Source: Sulfurovum sp. NBC37-1 (lineage in GTDB: Bacteria; Campylobacterota; Campylobacteria; Campylobacterales; Sulfurovaceae). Taken from it: a stretch of DNA of 64,000 bases. A program made the position numbers and the translations under genes. The notes under the pieces are model-generated. The model had not been told where the DNA came from, made no database searches, and saw only the letters and a list, made by a program, of their open reading frames with translations. The stretch is taken from assembly GCF_000010345.1 (NCBI RefSeq), contig NC_009663.1, forward strand, positions 1,798,001 to 1,862,000, given 5' to 3'. This document shows positions 39,496-48,316 of this stretch, piece by piece (positions within the stretch are counted from its first letter, which is position 1; the number at the start of each line of letters is the position of its first letter).

Positions 39496-39529
39496 CAATG
39501 TTTAATATTTTTTTAAAGTATTATATATA

Positions 39530-39925
39530 TTACCCGAAATCAACATGACGGTCTGCGAATGCGATACATTCGATCTCAACAAGTGCATTTTTGGGCAAGG
39601 ATCTGACAGCGACCGTACTTCTTGCCGGTTTATGGGTACCGAAATAATGAGCATATACTTTGTTCACTGTTTCAAAATCTTTCATATCAGCAAGATAGAT
39701 CGTCGTTTTGATCACATCAGAAAACTGTGCACCGGCAGCAGCCAGTACATAAAAAAGGTTCTTAATAACCTGATGTGTCTGCTGTTCTACTCCGCGTGTT
39801 TCCATATTACCGTCCGCCATCAATGCGATTTGTCCCGAGGTATATACCAGTCCGTTTGCAACGATCGCCTGTGAATAGGGGCCTATCGCCTTTGGTGCTT
39901 CATCTGTTTCTACAATTCTAGCCAT
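39530..39925 (-). CDS. ridA: RidA family enamine/imine deaminase
   Basis: Removes reactive enamine intermediates formed by PLP-dependent dehydratases. 131 residues with APKAIGPYSQAIVANGLVYTSGQI at the N-terminus, the catalytic-pocket Arg in GTHKPARSTVAVRSLP, and the Glu in ALVEIECIAF. All RidA signature residues seem present. It follows the hypothetical lipoprotein gene by 10 nt. Confidence 0.92.
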   Translation of the reverse strand: MARIVETDEAPKAIGPYSQAIVANGLVYTSGQIALMADGNMETRGVEQQTHQVIKNLFYVLAAAGAQFSDVIKTTIYLADMKDFETVNKVYAHYFGTHKPARSTVAVRSLPKNALVEIECIAFADRHVDFG

Positions 39926-39935
39926 GTATTATCCT

Positions 39936-40277
39936 TTATTTTGTATTTCTTTCATAGAAGACATAAGAAGTGGAATAGTCTGAAAATTCAAAATAGACTT
40001 TCTGTTCACCGGGATCCGCTTTCCCGTTCAAGTTAACGTCATCTATACCGTAACCGTAGCGGTAAGGCCTCATTTTGCCGTCGTTGCTTCCGTATGCCGT
40101 GGAGACCTTGTCGATCTTAATGAACTTGTGTACGAGCTTGTCCCCTGCATAAATGTCAAGTACACCGTTGGTCCCCGTCCAGTTCTGCAGTGATCGGCTG
40201 AGACTGTTCTGCGTCTCCTGCGTACACCCGGCAATAAACAATATACCCAGAATAGACAATACTATTTTGTATCTCAT
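39936..40277 (-). CDS. Hypothetical lipoprotein, about 113 residues
   Basis: Not recognised. ATG at 40275-40277 is preceded by AAGGAT; a GTG two codons upstream is too close to that site. Lipobox FIAGC (Cys18). The mature protein contains LVHKFIKIDKVSTAYGSND and DDVNLNGKADPGEQKVYFEF, the latter a DxNxNGKxDPxE stretch reminiscent of a calcium-binding or dockerin-like loop. A GATACAAT-type -10 lies just upstream, inside the 3' end of the ThiF gene region. Confidence 0.7.
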   Translation of the reverse strand: MRYKIVLSILGILFIAGCTQETQNSLSRSLQNWTGTNGVLDIYAGDKLVHKFIKIDKVSTAYGSNDGKMRPYRYGYGIDDVNLNGKADPGEQKVYFEFSDYSTSYVFYERNTK

Positions 40278-40315
40278 AAACACTATCCTTTTCTTTTTTT
40301 ATAATTGTATCACTA

Positions 40316-41011
40316 CTATGCTTTTGGCATGCCGAATTTCTGGGTGACCAATTCACCTTCTTCATTAAAATAAAGATAATAGAGCTTGTCTTTGACTACA
40401 GGCAGGCCGGCAAGATAACGCAGCGCCAGGTTGGCCTGAAGAGAACCGATATGCATCACAATCGGAGCGGCAATACCTCCGGGTTTATGATCAGAGATGT
40501 TGAAGACCTGAAAATCAGCCTCATCAAAGAAGCAGACCTGCCCATTAAACTCCTCTACCGAAGCATAGATCCAGGGTGTATTGCTTGCTTTGGCATGTTT
40601 GTCTATCTCTCCCCTGACAGGAAGATTGTCCGTTGCATCAAGAATGAGGTCATAACGGTTCCCCATCTCTTTGAAATCATCAAAAGGCATATCAAAAGCC
40701 ACTGCTTTTACAAAAGGGTTCTTTGACTCAATGAGTTTGACTATCGCTCTGGCCTTGTTCTTACCTTCATCCGAAAGTGTAAAGGCGATCTGTCTGTGAA
40801 TGTTATGAATAGAAACTGTATCGAAATCGACCATATGTATCTCACCGATACCTGAGGTACCCAGAGCCATTGCCAGTGTCGACCCCAATCCGCCCGAACC
40901 GATAATGGCGATCTTCTTGGCCTGTAGAGATTTTTGGGTATTCTCCCCCCAAAGCTGTATCTGTCTGTTGAAGTATTCTTCCGGAGTGGGAATGTTTTCT
41001 ATCGTAGGCAT
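40316..41011 (-). CDS. ThiF/MoeB/HesA-family E1-like adenylyltransferase
   Basis: E1-like enzyme that adenylates the C-terminus of a ubiquitin-fold sulfur carrier such as MoaD or ThiS. 231 residues with the nucleotide motif GSGGLGSTLAMALG (about 33-46), the Arg-finger segment HNIHRQIAF, and LDATDNLPVRGEI. The paired CxxC zinc ligands found in MoeB are absent, and no rhodanese domain or carrier gene is nearby. Located between small genes and the nitrilase-fold gene, 11 nt apart. Which carrier it activates cannot be said. Confidence 0.85.
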   Translation of the reverse strand: MPTIENIPTPEEYFNRQIQLWGENTQKSLQAKKIAIIGSGGLGSTLAMALGTSGIGEIHMVDFDTVSIHNIHRQIAFTLSDEGKNKARAIVKLIESKNPFVKAVAFDMPFDDFKEMGNRYDLILDATDNLPVRGEIDKHAKASNTPWIYASVEEFNGQVCFFDEADFQVFNISDHKPGGIAAPIVMHIGSLQANLALRYLAGLPVVKDKLYYLYFNEEGELVTQKFGMPKA

Positions 41012-41022
41012 ATCATTGTTTC

Positions 41023-41844
41023 CTATTCACTTAGATCCTGGCGTTGTTTAAGCTCTCTCTCAAATCCCCAGCTTTTCCGATGTTCTGTAACCTGGGCTTT
41101 ATCTATGACCTCTACGAGCATGGACTCTTTGTCTTCAAGCATCATCTCCACTTCTCCTTCAGGAGAGACCAGCATAGTATCACCGTAGAACTTCCACTTG
41201 ACTTCGTTGTCGCTGTATTCTCCCAGGCGGTTGGCTCTGAGAATGAAACAACCATGCAAAAAAGCTTTGGTCTTGATGATCTCTCTCCATCGGTTATGCG
41301 AACCGAACGTCGAAGCGGTAGGAAGCAGGACCAGGTCGATCTTTTTTTGTGTGACTGCCTGCCAGAACGGATCGAAGTGCAATTCGAACCCTGCCATAAC
41401 CATGATCTTGAAACCTTTGATCATAAATGTCATAGGGGTCTTGAGAGGAAGTATTTTATTGGCAAAGAATTTCTTTTCATTCCAGTGCGCATAGGGAAGC
41501 AGGATCTGCTGTTCGTAGTATTTGGTATGTTTGGGTGTGACCTTCACAATGGTTTTGTGATAGCCGTCTTTTTTGGTGACGATGATCGGTGCAATAAAAA
41601 CAATGTCATATTTTACAGCAAGGCTTTTCAAGAGTTCCATATGTTTGCGGCTCTGCTCTTTAACCATATTGGGTGCTATGGTAGCGAATTCTTTAAAGAA
41701 ATGATTCAGTACATATTCACCGAGCAGTATCACATCCGCACCTCTGCTGTTCGCCTGTTTGAGGTAGAATTCAAGACGTGTCGCATTCATACCCAGTGTC
41801 GGTAGTTGCAGCGCGGCTACGACAAGCTGTCTGGAAGAAGCCAT
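41023..41844 (-). CDS. Nitrilase-superfamily protein lacking catalytic Cys and Lys
   Basis: 273-residue protein with the carbon-nitrogen hydrolase fold. The catalytic Glu is in place (LGEYVLN, Glu43), but the region that normally carries the Lys reads YYEQQILLP, and the nucleophile elbow, normally GxxICYDxRFPE, reads MVMAGFELHFDPF with Gly at 152 in place of Cys (codon GGG). The rest (VLLPTAST, ANRLGEY, GDTMLVSPEGEV) aligns well. It is therefore probably a pseudoenzyme, or uses other chemistry. It starts exactly at the xseB stop base and precedes the E1-like gene. Confidence 0.82.
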   Translation of the reverse strand: MASSRQLVVAALQLPTLGMNATRLEFYLKQANSRGADVILLGEYVLNHFFKEFATIAPNMVKEQSRKHMELLKSLAVKYDIVFIAPIIVTKKDGYHKTIVKVTPKHTKYYEQQILLPYAHWNEKKFFANKILPLKTPMTFMIKGFKIMVMAGFELHFDPFWQAVTQKKIDLVLLPTASTFGSHNRWREIIKTKAFLHGCFILRANRLGEYSDNEVKWKFYGDTMLVSPEGEVEMMLEDKESMLVEVIDKAQVTEHRKSWGFERELKQRQDLSE

Positions 41845-42056
41845 TAGGAGTCGTCCTCGGAAAGATGCTGATTTTCCTGATCGATCACAGTGATCTTTGT
41901 TTTTGCCTCTTCGATGAGTTTTTGGGCTTCTTTAATGTTCTTCAGTCCTTCTTCATACAGTTTGACGGACTCTTCCAATGTGATCTCAGGGTCCATCAGC
42001 TTTTCAAGCAGCTCTTTGGAATATGCCAGTTTCTCTTCAAATGTTTCTGTTTTCAT
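41844..42056 (-). CDS. xseB: Exodeoxyribonuclease VII small subunit
   Basis: 70-residue helical subunit of ExoVII. Conserved core FEEKLAYSKELLEKLMDPEITLEESVKLYEEGLK. The large subunit is not in the window. The stop overlaps the start of the nitrilase-fold gene by one base. Confidence 0.9.
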   Translation of the reverse strand: MKTETFEEKLAYSKELLEKLMDPEITLEESVKLYEEGLKNIKEAQKLIEEAKTKITVIDQENQHLSEDDS

Positions 42057-42070
42057 TCATACATCCTTTG

Positions 42071-42093
42071 CAGTGCGTGGTTACGCACCCTAC
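42071..42093. repeat. Intergenic palindromic repeat, copy 2
   Basis: GTGCGT-GGTT-ACGCAC followed by CCTACA, in the short xseB-metX gap. Left outer arm partly eroded. Confidence 0.75.
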
Positions 42094-42113
42094 AATATAA
42101 AATATCAACACTC

Positions 42114-43211
42114 TTAATGCTTCAATACATCTGCAATATGCTGACTAAACTTGTCCAATTCTACCAAAAACGCATCATGTCCATAGTCACTGTCCACTTC
42201 CAGGTAGCTGTATTTCTGACCATTACGTTCCATCATTCTGGCAATATGCTCCATCTCCGAAGGGAAAAAAAGATAATCTGAAGAGAAGGAGATCAGATGT
42301 ACATTCGCCTTGATCCTCATAATCGCCTCATGAAGTGAATCATACCCCCTGCTCAAGTTGAATGTATTGATCGCCTTGACAATATAGAGGTAGGAAAGAG
42401 GGTCGAAGATACGTGAGAAGTTGTTGGTATTGTATTCCATATACCGTTCCACTTCATAGCGTCCAAAAAGTTCGAAAAGACCGTCATTACTGACATAGTT
42501 CCTGCCGAACTTCTCATCCATGGATGTCGGGGAAAGGTAGGAGATATGTCCTGCAATACGCCCAATGGCCAATCCGTCCAGTCCCTCTTCTTCAAAAGCA
42601 TCCTTGGCATAGTTACCATGTTCAAAGCGCGGATCCCTTCGGATGGCCTCAACCGCCACCTTGTTGAATGCGATGGTCCAGGGACGTGTCGCATAGGTAG
42701 CCGCCAGCGAAATGACATGATCCGCAAGATTGGGATAATCCACTGAAAACTGAAGTGCCTGCATACCGCCCATTGAACCACCTACGATCGCTTTGAGATG
42801 GTAGATACCCAGTGAAGAAAGCAACTGCATTTGTGCTCTTATCATATCTTTGATGGTCACCACGGGGAACTTCAGACGATACGGTTCCAGCGAAGGGTAA
42901 CTCTCACTCATCGGCCCCGTACTGCCAAAACACGAACCCACCACATTGGTACAGATGACAAAATACTTTGTCGTATCAATTGCCTTTCCCTCACCGATAA
43001 GTCCATCCCACCAGCCCGGTTTTCTGTCGCCTTCATACGTTCCTGCAGCATGATGTGAACCGCTCAGCGCATGGCAGACCAGTACGACATTGGACTTGTC
43101 TTCATTCAGTTCACCGTAAGTCTCATACGCTACTTCGTACGGCTCCAGAATACGCCCACTTTCAAGGTACAGGGGTGAAGAGAAATGTGCTGTTTTCGTT
43201 TCGATTTTCAT
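42114..43211 (-). CDS. metX: Homoserine O-acetyltransferase
   Basis: Acetylates homoserine for methionine synthesis. 365 residues, alpha/beta hydrolase with nucleophile elbow GGSMGGMQALQ (Ser about 145), VCHALSGSHHAAG, and the Asp and His in the C-terminal part (SFSSDYLFFPSEM and YGHDAFLVE). It pairs functionally with metY upstream. Acyl preference (acetyl versus succinyl) cannot be proved from sequence, but metY next door favours acetyl. Confidence 0.95.
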   Translation of the reverse strand: MKIETKTAHFSSPLYLESGRILEPYEVAYETYGELNEDKSNVVLVCHALSGSHHAAGTYEGDRKPGWWDGLIGEGKAIDTTKYFVICTNVVGSCFGSTGPMSESYPSLEPYRLKFPVVTIKDMIRAQMQLLSSLGIYHLKAIVGGSMGGMQALQFSVDYPNLADHVISLAATYATRPWTIAFNKVAVEAIRRDPRFEHGNYAKDAFEEEGLDGLAIGRIAGHISYLSPTSMDEKFGRNYVSNDGLFELFGRYEVERYMEYNTNNFSRIFDPLSYLYIVKAINTFNLSRGYDSLHEAIMRIKANVHLISFSSDYLFFPSEMEHIARMMERNGQKYSYLEVDSDYGHDAFLVELDKFSQHIADVLKH

Positions 43212-43271
43212 AGACGGCTTTTACGGTTGGATTTGAATGGTAGTATTTTATCCAATTTGCGCTTTTGTTTC

Positions 43272-43294
43272 GTAGGGTGCGTAAACACGCACCT
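43272..43294. repeat. Intergenic palindromic repeat, copy 3
   Basis: GTAGGGTGCGT-AAAC-ACGCACC. First of a pair between metX and metY. Confidence 0.8.
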
Positions 43295-43340
43295 TTTAAC
43301 CATATATTGCAATATGATATTTTATATGTGAATGTAATTA

Positions 43341-43365
43341 TACGGTGCGTGAGTACGCACTTTAC
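43341..43365. repeat. Intergenic palindromic repeat, copy 4
   Basis: TACGGTGCGT-GAGT-ACGCACTTTAC, 46 nt from copy 3, forming a paired arrangement separated by an AT-rich spacer. Confidence 0.75.
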
Positions 43366-43368
43366 ATC

Positions 43369-44631
43369 TTATCCCAGCGCATTTGAAAGATCATCAATAA
43401 GATCCTGCGTATCTTCAAGACCAACACTGAGCCTAATAAGCCCGCCCGGCACACCTGCATCTATGAGCTCCTGTGCAGAAAGCTGCTGGTGCGTAGTACT
43501 TGCCGGGTGGGTGATGATCGATTTACTGTCACCAATGTTCACCACCACAGCAAAGATCTCCGTACTGTCAGCGATCTTCTGCGCCATCTCCCTACTTTCC
43601 ACTTCAAAAGAGAGTAGACCGCTTGCCATACCGTCTTTGAAGTATTTTTCTATCAGGTAATGCTGCGGTGAGCTTTTCAGTCCCGGATAGTTCACTTTTT
43701 TGACTTTGGGATGCGCTTCGAGGAATACCGCGATTGCCAGTGCCGAAGCAGAATGCTGTTTCATACGCAGTGGCAGATGCTCCAGGCCCTGAATATGCAG
43801 CCAGGAGTTGAAAGGGCTGGGTGCACCACCAAGGTCACGAAGCAATGCCAGTCGAACTCTCAATGTAAACAATGGAAGCGGAAGATCGCTGTAAACAAGG
43901 CCATGATAACTGGCATCCGGTTCATTGAAATGATAGTAGCGGTCATTTCCCTTGATCTTCTCCACCAGATTCTCTCTCTCGACGATGATACCGCCAAGAG
44001 CAAGCCCCTGCCCCGTCGTATATTTGCTTGTACTGTGTACCGAGAGGTCAACACCTTGTGCAAGCGGCTTGCAGAGGATGGGTGTTGCTACGGTATTATC
44101 CACACAGGTCAAAATATCGTGTCTGTCGGCAATAGCCACGATCGCATCTATATCAGCCACATCGATGCTCGGGTTGGTGATACTCTCAAAAATGATCAGT
44201 TTCGACTTTTCATCAATCAACCCTTCAATCTGGGAAGGATCAGTCACATCAAAATAACGTGTTTCGATACCAAATCGCTTGATGGTATGTCCTGTCAGTG
44301 TCGTCGTTCCGCCATAAACCTGTTTTGCCACAATGATGTTGTCGCCCGCTTCCGCCACATTGGCGATCGCATAGAAGATCGCTGCCATTCCCGACGCCGT
44401 TCCTATAGCAGCCGCACCGCCCTCAAGGGCGGCAAAACGCTTCTCGAACACATCAGTTGTCGGGTTCATTAAACGTGTATAGATATTCCCAAGCTCCTTG
44501 AGCGCAAAAAGATTGGCCGCATGTTCCGTGTCTCTAAACTCATAGGCTGTTGTCTGGTAGATAGGTACAGCCATAGTTCCCATAGCATCTTTGTCGTATC
44601 CTGCATGGATTGCCAGTGTTTGTTCGTGCAT
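43369..44631 (-). CDS. metY: O-acetylhomoserine sulfhydrylase
   Basis: PLP enzyme that makes homocysteine from O-acetylhomoserine and sulfide. 420 residues, Cys/Met-metabolism family. PLP lysine in HSTSKYTTGQG (about 205), IGTASGMAAIFYAI, and the C-terminal signature SVGLEDTQDLIDDL. Direct sulfide use suits a sulfur-oxidising Campylobacterota. It is separated from metX by 157 nt holding two palindromes. Confidence 0.94.
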   Translation of the reverse strand: MHEQTLAIHAGYDKDAMGTMAVPIYQTTAYEFRDTEHAANLFALKELGNIYTRLMNPTTDVFEKRFAALEGGAAAIGTASGMAAIFYAIANVAEAGDNIIVAKQVYGGTTTLTGHTIKRFGIETRYFDVTDPSQIEGLIDEKSKLIIFESITNPSIDVADIDAIVAIADRHDILTCVDNTVATPILCKPLAQGVDLSVHSTSKYTTGQGLALGGIIVERENLVEKIKGNDRYYHFNEPDASYHGLVYSDLPLPLFTLRVRLALLRDLGGAPSPFNSWLHIQGLEHLPLRMKQHSASALAIAVFLEAHPKVKKVNYPGLKSSPQHYLIEKYFKDGMASGLLSFEVESREMAQKIADSTEIFAVVVNIGDSKSIITHPASTTHQQLSAQELIDAGVPGGLIRLSVGLEDTQDLIDDLSNALG

Positions 44632-44679
44632 TAGTATTCCTTATTAACTCGTATTGATAAATTATAGCTTGTAGCTACT

Positions 44680-44976
44680 TTATGATGCTTGATAAAATTC
44701 TACTTCTTCATCTATCTTCTCAGATAAAATATCACGTGCTATCTCAAGGTCATATTTATTTTGTAAATTCATCCAGAATTCAGCACTGTTTCCAAAAAAC
44801 CTTGCAAGTCGCAATGCGGTATCTGCTGTAATCGATCTTTTACCATTAACAATCTCATTGATCCGTCTCGGAGTTATATGTAATGCCTTTGCCAAAGCAT
44901 TCTGGCTAAGACCCAAAGGCTGCATGAACTCTTCCAAAAGAATCTCTCCTGCATGTATAGGTGTTATTTTCTTCAT
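44680..44976 (-). CDS. higA: HigA-family antitoxin
   Basis: 98-residue DNA-binding antitoxin. ATG at 44974-44976 is 7 nt after AAGGAGAT, an excellent ribosome-binding site. The XRE helix-turn-helix of the HigA/VapI type is visible (LGLSQNALAKALHITPRRINEIVNGKRSIT), followed by the family C-terminal segment FGNSAEFWMNLQNKYDLE. It lies 14 nt after the toxin gene; toxin-first order is typical of hig loci. It probably represses the operon by binding the palindrome at 45286-45303. Confidence 0.93.
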   Translation of the reverse strand: MKKITPIHAGEILLEEFMQPLGLSQNALAKALHITPRRINEIVNGKRSITADTALRLARFFGNSAEFWMNLQNKYDLEIARDILSEKIDEEVEFYQAS

Positions 44977-44990
44977 TTCTATCTCCTTTT

Positions 44991-45272
44991 TCAATGATAA
45001 TCTACTATTTCAACATCCAAAGCCGAGCCACTTTCCCATCGGAAACAGATACGATACTGTTTATTGATACGTATACTGTATTGATCTTCTCTATTTCCAG
45101 AAAGTTTTTCCAACCTGTTTGCAGGTGGTATTTTCAAGTCATCAATATCTATAGAAGCCTCTATCATAAGTAATTTCCTATAGGCTGTTCTTTGAATGTC
45201 TTGTTGCAGCTTTTTAGAGAACTCACGCTTATAAACTTTGTAAGTCTCTTTACACTTAAATGTTTTGATCAT
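44991..45272 (-). CDS. higB: HigB-family (RelE-like) toxin
   Basis: 93-residue RelE/HigB-type mRNA interferase: M-IKTFKCKETYKVYK start, KLSGNREDQYSIRINKQYRI and the C-terminal VEIVDYH, all characteristic of the family. ATG at 45270-45272. No ribosome-binding site precedes it; a TATACT -10 box ends 5 nt before the ATG, so the message is probably leaderless. Antitoxin translation by contrast has a strong site, which would favour antitoxin excess. Confidence 0.9.
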   Translation of the reverse strand: MIKTFKCKETYKVYKREFSKKLQQDIQRTAYRKLLMIEASIDIDDLKIPPANRLEKLSGNREDQYSIRINKQYRICFRWESGSALDVEIVDYH

Positions 45273-45277
45273 AGGAC

Positions 45278-45303
45278 AGTATAGCACATATAACGTTATA
45301 TGT
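45278..45303 (-). promoter_or_regulatory. higBA promoter and operator palindrome
   Basis: A perfect 18-bp palindrome ACATATAACGTTATATGT (45286-45303) lies immediately upstream of the -10 TATACT (45278-45283, minus strand). Its position between -35 and -10 is what is expected for antitoxin autorepression. Confidence 0.7.
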
Positions 45304-45330
45304 AAAGATTTGGGAAATACATTAGGGGAA

Positions 45331-45353
45331 GCTGTATCCTTAAATGATACAGC
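45331..45353. terminator. Hairpin downstream of guaB
   Basis: GCTGTATC-CTTAAAT-GATACAGC, a perfect 8-bp stem 25 nt beyond the guaB stop. No T-run follows on the minus strand, so intrinsic termination is uncertain. Confidence 0.45.
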
Positions 45354-45377
45354 CGTGTAAAAGGTTAAATGAAAGAA

Positions 45378-46841
<1,464 letters not shown>

Positions 46842-48185
46842 TTATTTCGTATAGTTTACTGCTTTTTCCATACTTGCAGCACCATTAAAAAGTATCTTCT
46901 CGTCAAAAGCTTTGGCGATTAGCTGCAGGCCGACAGGCATACCTTCATCATTTTTTGCTACCGGAAGCGAAATACCCGGAAGCCCTGCCAGGTTCACACC
47001 CAGCGTATACATATCGCTCTTGTACATTTCGAGAGGATCATGGATCGAACCGATCTTCGGAGCCACAGATGGTGCAACCGGGGAGAGAATAAGGTCCGCT
47101 TCTTCAAAGATCTTGTTAAATTCATCGCGGATCAGGTGTCTTACTTTCTGTGCTTTGACATAGTAGGCATCGTAATATCCTGAAGAAAGTACGAAGTTGC
47201 CCAGCATGATACGTCTTTTGACCTCTTCACCAAAACCTTCGCTTCTCGTATTAAAGAAGAGTTCTTCAGTATTTTTCGCTTCCGCTCTTCGTCCATAGCG
47301 TACTCCATCATAACGAGCAAGGTTTGTAGCCGCTTCCGCTGTGGCAAGTACATAGTATGTTGCAATATCATACTTGGTGTTACTCATCTCTTTATGTACG
47401 ATGGTATGACCTGCTGCTTCAAGTTTGGCTACAGTCTCGTTGAAAGCTTTTTGTATGTCCGTATCTGCAGCCTCGATGTACGAATCTATGACAGCGATGG
47501 TCAGTTTTACATCAGGGTTGAGATTGTTGGCGATATCTTCTATCTCAAAATCCGCAGAGGTGGAGTCTTTCTCATCATGTCCCTTGATTGCATCGTACAG
47601 AATGGCCGCGTCTTCCACGTTCTGGGTGATAGGACCAATCTGGTCAAGGCTCGAAGCATAGGCAGAAAGCCCGAAACGGCTGACCCTTCCGTAAGTCGGT
47701 TTCATCCCCACTACACCACAGTAAGCCGCCGGCTGGCGGATGGAACCACCCGTATCGGAGCCCAGTGCGGCAATAGCAATGCCTCCGGCAACCGCTGCTG
47801 CCGAACCGCCTGACGATCCGCCGGGAACTCTGTCAGTCCCGTACGGATTCTTTGTCGGTCCGTAAAAAGAGTTCTCTGTGGTCGAGCCCATAGCAAACTC
47901 ATCCATGTTGGCTCTTCCAAAAGGCATCATCCCTTTGGCTTTTAGGTTTTTGATGGCCGTGGCTTCATAAGGCGCAACATATCCTTGCAGGATCTTCGAA
48001 CCCGAAGTGACAGGCCAGTCCTTTACCTGGATATTGTCCTTGATGAGGATGGGAATACCTTCTCCTGAAGACTCATATCCGACATAGGCGTTCAGATCCG
48101 ATGCCTTTGCCGTCTCTTCAAGTTCAGCCCTGAGTGCTGCCAACTCTTCGCCAGATTTCGTCAATGCTTCTTTTAGTGTGATCAC
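46842..48185 (-). CDS. gatA: Aspartyl/glutamyl-tRNA amidotransferase subunit A
   Basis: Glutaminase subunit of GatCAB, which makes Gln-tRNA and Asn-tRNA by transamidation. 447 residues with the amidase signature [20 protein letters not shown] and the Ser-cisSer-Lys triad (Lys in [12 protein letters not shown]). GTG start preceded by AGGAAGAG, overlapping the stop of the small membrane-protein gene by one base. GatB and GatC are elsewhere. Confidence 0.95.
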   Translation of the reverse strand: MITLKEALTKSGEELAALRAELEETAKASDLNAYVGYESSGEGIPILIKDNIQVKDWPVTSGSKILQGYVAPYEATAIKNLKAKGMMPFGRANMDEFAMGSTTENSFYGPTKNPYGTDRVPGGSSGGSAAAVAGGIAIAALGSDTGGSIRQPAAYCGVVGMKPTYGRVSRFGLSAYASSLDQIGPITQNVEDAAILYDAIKGHDEKDSTSADFEIEDIANNLNPDVKLTIAVIDSYIEAADTDIQKAFNETVAKLEAAGHTIVHKEMSNTKYDIATYYVLATAEAATNLARYDGVRYGRRAEAKNTEELFFNTRSEGFGEEVKRRIMLGNFVLSSGYYDAYYVKAQKVRHLIRDEFNKIFEEADLILSPVAPSVAPKIGSIHDPLEMYKSDMYTLGVNLAGLPGISLPVAKNDEGMPVGLQLIAKAFDEKILFNGAASMEKAVNYTK

Positions 48186-48316
48186 TACTCTTCCTTGCTC
48201 TTTTCTTTTTTCTTATAATAGGCCACTACGGCCAGACCGATTCCCACCAGACCAAAAATAAAAACGATCGATCCGACGATCACTTCCATCGGTACAGGCT
48301 CGGAGAGATCGAACAT
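48185..48316 (-). CDS. Small single-span membrane protein, 43 residues
   Basis: A short gene fully contained between ileS and gatA. ATG at 48314-48316 overlaps the ileS stop (TGATG); its TAG overlaps the gatA GTG start (TAGTG). The protein has an acidic N-terminus ([12 protein letters not shown]), one hydrophobic helix (about 12-33, [22 protein letters not shown]), and a basic tail (KKKEKSKEE), so it should insert with the C-terminus in the cytoplasm. The tight coupling on both sides and clean topology argue that it is real. No family recognised. Confidence 0.72.
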   Translation of the reverse strand: MFDLSEPVPMEVIVGSIVFIFGLVGIGLAVVAYYKKKEKSKEE

